DNA of 13,385 nt. It comes from Planctomycetaceae bacterium. GTDB lineage: Bacteria; Planctomycetota; Planctomycetia; Pirellulales; Pirellulaceae. Every line of letters begins with the position of its first letter. Position 1 is the first letter of the stretch. The translations under genes and the position numbers were made by a program. The notes under the pieces are model-generated. The model searched no databases, had not been told where the DNA came from, and saw only the letters and a list, made by a program, of their open reading frames with translations. This document shows, one piece after another, positions 8,201 through 13,385 of the stretch. Location: the NCBI GenBank assembly GCA_003506095.1, contig DNWZ01000125.1:1-13385 (forward strand), given 5' to 3'.

Positions 8201-11200
8201 TCAAGTGCTGTCAGTTATGGTAGATATTGCCAACGCCTCCGAAGCCAGCAAATGGAGACTTTCGTCGATTAAACAAGACCACTCATTGGACTTACCAGAT
8301 GCTAAACCAGTAGCATTTTCCATGAAATCGTCAATCAGTTTTATTATCGAAGTTTTTGATTCCGGTATTTCATAATGACAATCATGTCTCTGCATTAGAA
8401 GAAGTTGGGGGGACTTTTTCGATTCATCCGTGTTTTCGGGAGATGATAGCGAACGAATCTCCTGAGAAAAAGCCACGGCCTGCTCACCGGCAACCTGCCG
8501 GTTTTCCCAGGAAATACGATTCAACACTAGCAAAGCATCAAGGGGCTCAAGAAACCGATTGGCGTCGATATCGTAAAAGTGTCGCGGCGAAATGTCAACG
8601 AATAACTCTGCTGGGATTGCTCCGCTGACTCCTTCGCGGCGCGCATGACCGATGCGGTTGAGTATCATCAACGCATCCAGAGGTGCGACTTCTCCGTCGT
8701 TATTGACGTCGCCATAACGCAGCGGATTCTGAAGCGGACTGGTCACTACTGCGATAGTAATCGTCGCCAAGTTGCTTAGGCGGCCTTGAACGTCACTGAT
8801 GCGATAAGTGAAGCTGTCATCACCCGAAGAGCTGGTACCTGCTATGTAGCGAAACAGCCCATCGTGGACGGCCAGCAATTCGCCTTTGTTCGGTAAACTG
8901 GTGATCTCAATAGACTCAAAATCGAGTCCCGCCACCGTTGGCGCAACCAAGGCGAGAAGGTCAATCTCCAGCGCATCGCCGCGATACGTTCCAACTCGAC
9001 CGTTAGCCGCCAGCGGTGGGTCGAGATTGTCGACCAGTGTGATTTTGAGTTCAACAGGAGCGCTGCGTGCTCCAAGCGAGTCGACCGCTACTACACCGAT
9101 ACTTGCTTGCCCATGTGCAAACGCTGATGGAACGAAACTAAGCCGACCGTTGCTGTCGAGCGTCGGCAATCCTTCAACGGCAAATAGATGTCGGGCCTGT
9201 TCGGGGATTATCAATTCGAACGCAACCGTTTGCTGGGCCAATTCGTCGAGTGCCGCCGGCGGCCCTGGCAACACCTCAGTCGCCCACAGGGCAGAGTACG
9301 CTGCTTGACTGCCGCCAATCAGCACCTCGCCACCAGGTATGAATTGTGGCGGATCGTTAACCGGATCCACCGTAATGGTAAACCGAATCGGCAAGCTGCG
9401 ATTGATATCGCCACGGCTTGGATTGTGCGGTCCACTATCGATTAGCATAGCGTCAAAGACGGCCACCCCATTGGCATGCGGTGCCGTTTCGTACCCCAAA
9501 GTTGCTGTGCCATTCTCAATTATCAAGCTCGGCATAACCGTGAAAAGGTCGCTGAAATCGGTGTTCCATTCGGCGAAGACTGGATTAAGTGCGAAATCAA
9601 GCTCCTGGGGAAAGATCGCAGGCTGGGCATCCGGTACGCCAAGGATTTCGTCCAAAGCTGTCGCGGGACCCGCCGCAACATCTCGAGCCCAGCGAACAAA
9701 TGTAGAACGACCATCGCCCTCACCACTAATGACATCACTGCCACCTCGGAAAACCGGCGGTGAGTTAACCGGATTTAATATCAGTTGCACACGGCCTTGG
9801 ATTGTTTTCGGGTCATCCACCAATGAGCCCAGCCTGAATGCGTCTACGCCTGGAAGGTAACTTTGACCGTTATCGGTCACCGTGAATTCGAACTCGTCGT
9901 ATCCGTTTAGTCGGTTAATGTCGCGAGGCGGCCTGTAAAAAACACCCGGGCGGCCGCCTTGGCTGCCCAGCGTCAATGCACCATCAAGTCGTGTTGATCG
10001 TGGGAAATCATCGATCAAGCTGAGCACCTGACCCCCAAGCCCAACGCCTTGCTCACTTTCCCGACCGGTGTCAAAGATATCGAGCAGGCCAATTGGATCG
10101 TAACTAAGGCCGCCTAGTCGCCGCAGCGGAATGAAATAATTCCCGTTCATTCCAACGGTGGAGTGTGAACCGATTTCGCGAAGCGTGTAGCGAATGATTC
10201 CTTGCGAAGTAACTTCCCACGCGCGGTCGGCATCAAACGTTTCGCCGCGTCCAAGTTGATCAGGAACCAAGCGTGGTGAATCATTCACCGGGTGGATATG
10301 AACCGACACCGTCATTAGTGTGCTGCGAGAGACAAATCCAGGCGAATTATCGTGATCCGTCGCACGTATCACAATCGCGGTTGAGCCAACCGCATTTGCG
10401 GCGGGGAACAACGTAAGAACACCATTCGATGCGACAATTGGCGAACGGCTAAATAACGAAATGGGAACAGAAGGCTGTTCGTGAAGAACTTCGAATCTTA
10501 CTGACTGGGCCGACTCATTATGCGGAGCAAAAGGTGGCGCTGCATTAATCTGAAATGCCCAATTTAATGCGACGCCAGGGCTAGCGGATGTGGATTGAGA
10601 CAGATGGACCGCAGGGTGAAACTGGACGTAAGGCGGGTAGTTGCTCGGTATAATCTCAATCCTTCCAATGTTTTGATTCCAGTTGTTGTTAGGTGAGTAC
10701 AAACGCAGAGCGGCCAAACCTCGCGTTCGCTGCGTGCGTTCTCCTTCGAGCACAACTGCAACGAACCGCGTACTTATCGTTTCAAACCGAAGGTCGACAT
10801 AATCAAGGGAATGAGCGGGAACAACAGACTCCGCAACTCGGTGCCAACTGCTCGTTCGATCGACAGGACTGCCCGATCCTGAATCGCTCACATAAACAAC
10901 CATTCGTTCAACACCCTCCGAAGCACCGCCGTGAACTAATGGCCAAACGCGGATGCGATCAAGGTTTAAAGCTGCCGGCAATTGAGCGACGATCCATGGG
11001 CTGGGATCATCTGCAGCAGCCTTCCATTGAAACCGTTCCAGAACGCTGCTTGCGTTTACAATCCCTCGAGCGAACACAGCATTTCCTGCGTTCCATTCCG
11101 GTGCTGCAATCGACGAGCTCACGGCGCTGATTGGAAAAACCTGCTGTACCTCGTCCGTCAACGGGTTGGAACTATAGCCCCTATTTCCGCGAATGAAATT

Positions 11201-12238
11201 CGAAATCTGAACAGTGGCACCCGTCAATGTGTCCGCCCGCGTCCCGTTCGGGAGTCGTTCGGGAACACTGAATCGCGGCTCCTCATGCCAGGCTGTTACA
11301 ATGATTCGATCGGGCTGTTGCTGCGGCGCCGCGTCCCCTCCGAGCGCCTCGTGGTAACGCGCCATGCCTCGGACAAAAATGTCTTGCCTCCATTGCGCAG
11401 CAGACGTCGCACCGCCTGACGTACTGGTGAGTAATAAGCCGAATTTCGCCCCCAAATCATCCTGGACAAAGCGTTGAACCTGGATGAGTTCAGACCACGC
11501 CAATTGGTAGCCACTACTTTCGGAAACGCCAACCAGATCAACAGGCGCGTCGAGATGAACATGGCTTAACGAGGTCTGCTGGGATTCAAGTTTTGATGCG
11601 AGATCGGAATAGATCCTCCGCCAGTCTCTTCCATGTGTCGGTAACGCATCAATTACGCCAACCCGAATCTCCGGAAAACGCTCCCTCATTAACCGAGCGT
11701 AAGCAGCAACGTCATCGATTCGGTCACTGATCGGATAATCTTCCCATGAAGCATGATCGCGATGCCTACGCGACAACACGCTTTGCAACGATACATGCTT
11801 TACTTGCAAGCCCAAACTTTGAAGTCGTTCGATATAGTCAAAATGCCCGACTAATAACTGTTCCCGCGTTCGGCCAGTCATCGCGGCCCTGTATCCGAGC
11901 CAAGTAGCTGCTCCGGAATTAATCGCGACATCAACTTGATGTGCGTTAAGAACAGGAGCGATGGTCCCTTGCAACACGGAATCAGTAATTCCGTTTTCTA
12001 CGTTACGAAGAGAGTTTTCAGTGAGATAAATGGTATCGATTGCTCTTAGCGTATGCTCCCACGACGAAGGCTCTTCGAACCTGGAAATAAAGTCATCGGG
12101 AATACCACCAGCGAGCCCAAGATTATTATCGCCTATCCAAAGAAGCGGGCCAACAGCAAGCATGCAACGAGATTCGAGGCAATCAAATCCTAACCGGCGA
12201 CGGCATAAGCGACGGAAGCTTTCAATGGAATCGTTCAT
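8201..12238 (-). CDS. Giant secreted modular protein: TIM-barrel-like, F5/8C-like, cadherin-like repeats, dockerin
   Basis: 1345 residues from ATG at 12238; no clear Shine-Dalgarno site. The N-terminus is a planctomycete LEPR-xLL-type export signal (Arg-rich, then CLESRCMLA at 20-28). Residues 31-330 alternate strands and helices as a glycosidase-like TIM barrel: VDVAINSG (102-109), HVSLQSVL (148-155), IRVGVID (191-197), HVHLDAP (226-232) and IIVTAWHEEP (312-321). Acidic residues lie at strand ends (D197, D230, E319, E320), but I cannot assign a hydrolase family. Residues 375-516 resemble an F5/8 type C (discoidin) carbohydrate-binding domain. Cadherin-like/tandem-95 repeats end with VNDSP (651), VNSPP (824), VNDPP (960) and a last copy to about 1165. 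A type I dockerin has two calcium loops, DVNNDGEV (1177-1184) and DIDANRFL (1223-1230). A non-repetitive tail of about 100 residues follows. It is probably surface-attached or secreted and acts on or binds polysaccharide; the substrate is unknown. Confidence 0.9.
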   Translation of the reverse strand: MNDSIESFRRLCRRRLGFDCLESRCMLAVGPLLWIGDNNLGLAGGIPDDFISRFEEPSSWEHTLRAIDTIYLTENSLRNVENGITDSVLQGTIAPVLNAHQVDVAINSGAATWLGYRAAMTGRTREQLLVGHFDYIERLQSLGLQVKHVSLQSVLSRRHRDHASWEDYPISDRIDDVAAYARLMRERFPEIRVGVIDALPTHGRDWRRIYSDLASKLESQQTSLSHVHLDAPVDLVGVSESSGYQLAWSELIQVQRFVQDDLGAKFGLLLTSTSGGATSAAQWRQDIFVRGMARYHEALGGDAAPQQQPDRIIVTAWHEEPRFSVPERLPNGTRADTLTGATVQISNFIRGNRGYSSNPLTDEVQQVFPISAVSSSIAAPEWNAGNAVFARGIVNASSVLERFQWKAAADDPSPWIVAQLPAALNLDRIRVWPLVHGGASEGVERMVVYVSDSGSGSPVDRTSSWHRVAESVVPAHSLDYVDLRFETISTRFVAVVLEGERTQRTRGLAALRLYSPNNNWNQNIGRIEIIPSNYPPYVQFHPAVHLSQSTSASPGVALNWAFQINAAPPFAPHNESAQSVRFEVLHEQPSVPISLFSRSPIVASNGVLTLFPAANAVGSTAIVIRATDHDNSPGFVSRSTLMTVSVHIHPVNDSPRLVPDQLGRGETFDADRAWEVTSQGIIRYTLREIGSHSTVGMNGNYFIPLRRLGGLSYDPIGLLDIFDTGRESEQGVGLGGQVLSLIDDFPRSTRLDGALTLGSQGGRPGVFYRPPRDINRLNGYDEFEFTVTDNGQSYLPGVDAFRLGSLVDDPKTIQGRVQLILNPVNSPPVFRGGSDVISGEGDGRSTFVRWARDVAAGPATALDEILGVPDAQPAIFPQELDFALNPVFAEWNTDFSDLFTVMPSLIIENGTATLGYETAPHANGVAVFDAMLIDSGPHNPSRGDINRSLPIRFTITVDPVNDPPQFIPGGEVLIGGSQAAYSALWATEVLPGPPAALDELAQQTVAFELIIPEQARHLFAVEGLPTLDSNGRLSFVPSAFAHGQASIGVVAVDSLGARSAPVELKITLVDNLDPPLAANGRVGTYRGDALEIDLLALVAPTVAGLDFESIEITSLPNKGELLAVHDGLFRYIAGTSSSGDDSFTYRISDVQGRLSNLATITIAVVTSPLQNPLRYGDVNNDGEVAPLDALMILNRIGHARREGVSGAIPAELFVDISPRHFYDIDANRFLEPLDALLVLNRISWENRQVAGEQAVAFSQEIRSLSSPENTDESKKSPQLLLMQRHDCHYEIPESKTSIIKLIDDFMENATGLASGKSNEWSCLIDESLHLLASEALAISTITDST

Positions 12239-12337
12239 TAATCAAATCGTGATTTAGAATTTTGTGCGTGCACGAACCGTTTTACTAGTGACGATTTAAT
12301 AAAACCAACGCAATCGCAAAAAAGAAATAAACTGTTT

Positions 12338-12374
12338 GGTGCGTGATACTCAACGAGCTAGGTAGCGACGCACC
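12338..12374. repeat. Inverted repeat GGTGCGT / ACGCACC, 23-bp loop
   Basis: Perfect 7-bp arms at 12338-12344 and 12368-12374, about 100 bp upstream of the dockerin-protein start. It could be an operator, a recombination site arm or chance. Confidence 0.35.
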
Positions 12375-12489
12375 GTTGATACCTCAAGCGTAACGGACCA
12401 GATGATTCATGTAAAGAAACCAGCGAAATGCGTTGCCTAGCCTGTCGCCCCCAAGGCTGAAGTCGCGAGTCGTTAGTCTACCATTAGAT

Positions 12490-12506
12490 CGAATTCCAGG
12501 AATTCG
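12490..12506. repeat. Perfect palindrome CGAATTCC-A-GGAATTCG
   Basis: 8-bp arms with a single central base, 192 bp upstream of the integrase start and 252 bp from the dockerin-protein start. The shape suits a dimeric DNA-binding protein, such as an excision or integrase regulator. No regulator gene is visible in the window. Confidence 0.5.
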
Positions 12507-12697
12507 CCTGCGGCGGCGATGGGAAATCAAGTCCACAGCAATCACTTTGGACTTGTTTTGGTTCAGCGTGAAGCAAGCAAGTCGCAAAAAATGCAACGAA
12601 TAGGCCGCTTTTTTTCGAGGCGACACCACTAACGACACCAATTTGCTAGCATAGCGGTCAATCCGCACTCCAACCCACTAGCAAAGCAGGTGCTCCA

Positions 12698-13385
12698 ATG
12701 GTTCAACCACCACGTCCGAAAGGCTGTCCGCTATTTCTCCATCGCAACGGGCAGTGGTGCCGAAAGGTCAAAGGCAAAGCGTTCTATTTCGGACCCGATC
12801 TTGATGCAGCACTGCTTCGCTGGGCCCATTCAAAAGATCACATTCTTGCAGGCGAGCCACCACCGAGAAAGGATGGCAAGCCTACGCTGGCAGAGCTTGC
12901 GAATCTGTATCTTGCCGATAGTCGCCAGCGAGTGAAGGCTGGTGACTGTCGCGCCGATCACACGGCACAGGTGAAGGTCGTGCTCGACATTATCGTTGGT
13001 GCGGTCGGCGGAACCGCTAAGCCTGACACGATGACGCCAGCGGCATGGTCAAAGGTGCGGTCGGCATGCGCCACGACAAAAGCGGGCAAGCCATCGGCAC
13101 AGGTGACGCTGAAAATGCGGCTATCGAAATGCCGAGCGTTTCTAAACTGGTGCACCAAGCAAAAGCACGTCAACTCGGTCGATGCAGGCGATGCACTTGC
13201 GCCACCTGCCAAGCGACTGATTAAGCGTGAAGAGAACGCTCGAGGCGATCGGTTGTGGGAGGCTGCGGATTTGCGAAAGGTGATCGCAGCGGCATCTATT
13301 GAGTTGCGGGCGGTACTTTTATTGGGCATCAACGGCGGCATGGGTTCGCTGGACATTGCGATGCTGACACGGAGCCAGTGGAAGC
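12698..13385 (+). CDS. Tyrosine recombinase/integrase, planctomycete type, 5' part only
   Basis: The frame is open for 229 codons from ATG at 12698 to the right edge, with a weak AGG 7 bases upstream. Residues 8-52 resemble an N-terminal arm-binding region (GCPLFLHRNGQWCRKVKG, then FYFGPDLDAALLRW). Residues 63-160 are the SAM-like core-binding domain, with FLNWCTKQKHV at 148-158. The catalytic domain starts near 187 (LWEAADLRKVI). Box I, where most family members have a Gly-x-Arg-type motif with the first catalytic Arg, here reads LLLGINGGMGSLDIAML (207-223) with no Arg. This matches my memory of a planctomycete integrase group. The Lys, HxxR and Tyr motifs lie beyond the window, so activity cannot be judged. 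It probably mobilises a genomic island or phage, and which side it serves is unknown. Confidence 0.85.
   Translation, partial: MVQPPRPKGCPLFLHRNGQWCRKVKGKAFYFGPDLDAALLRWAHSKDHILAGEPPPRKDGKPTLAELANLYLADSRQRVKAGDCRADHTAQVKVVLDIIVGAVGGTAKPDTMTPAAWSKVRSACATTKAGKPSAQVTLKMRLSKCRAFLNWCTKQKHVNSVDAGDALAPPAKRLIKREENARGDRLWEAADLRKVIAAASIELRAVLLLGINGGMGSLDIAMLTRSQWK

Larger units (their letters stand above)
12239..12697. other. 459-bp intergenic region between divergent genes
   Basis: It separates the dockerin-protein gene from the integrase gene and must contain both promoters. A 94-codon minus-strand frame (12384-12668) has no recognisable family and an Arg-rich, low-quality composition, so I do not call it. 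The region holds a perfect 17-bp palindrome at 12490 and a weaker hairpin at 12338. As the region upstream of a recombinase it could also carry an attachment site, but I see no tRNA end or duplicated core. Confidence 0.5.

Noticed and set aside
12440..12520. tRNA or tmRNA gene near TCGAATTCC
   Set aside because: The sequence recalls a T-loop, but no acceptor stem, D-arm or anticodon arm can be folded around it on either strand.
12384..12668. 94-codon minus-strand frame upstream of the integrase
   Set aside because: Arg-rich with no recognisable domain, overlaps the palindrome and likely promoter region.
1..13385. CRISPR array
   Set aside because: No regularly spaced direct repeats are visible anywhere in the window.

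Overview
The window looks like chromosomal DNA from a planctomycete, probably a Pirellulaceae/Rhodopirellula-type bacterium. This rests on three things: a giant exported protein with a LEPR-xLL-like N-terminus, cadherin-like repeats and a dockerin; an integrase of the planctomycete type whose box I reads GINGGMG; and mostly weak Shine-Dalgarno sites. It is an accessory, island-like region with two intact blocks and a scarred middle.

Left block (1-5265, minus strand): a translationally coupled pair. The upstream gene encodes a 1196-residue protein with a Swt1-type HEPN domain (intact RNxxxH), a small SH3/Tudor-like barrel and a complete RapA-like SNF2 helicase engine. It overlaps by ATGA with a gene for a sacsin/Hsp90-like GHKL ATPase that runs off the left edge. 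A predicted ribonuclease, a dsDNA translocase and a chaperone-like ATPase in one operon make a good candidate for an uncatalogued anti-phage system. It is the main discovery candidate here.

Middle (5266-8200): an 800-bp gene-free stretch carrying two near-identical GGGACA-N5-TGTCCC palindromes about 400 bp apart; a small membrane protein (GYF_2, zinc ribbon, TM2); then a graveyard. The graveyard holds a C-terminal McrC remnant (type IV restriction, no McrB) converging on the TM2 gene. Behind it lies a badly frameshifted integrase-core transposase fossil.

Right block (8201-13385): a 1345-residue secreted modular protein on the minus strand (TIM-barrel-like domain, F5/8C-like domain, cadherin-like repeats, dockerin, unusual tail). 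After a 459-bp intergenic region with a perfect palindrome, the 5' half of a tyrosine recombinase is transcribed rightwards and leaves the window. The combination of dead restriction gene, dead transposase, live recombinase and HEPN-helicase/ATPase operon fits a defence/mobile island. No RNA genes or CRISPR array were seen.
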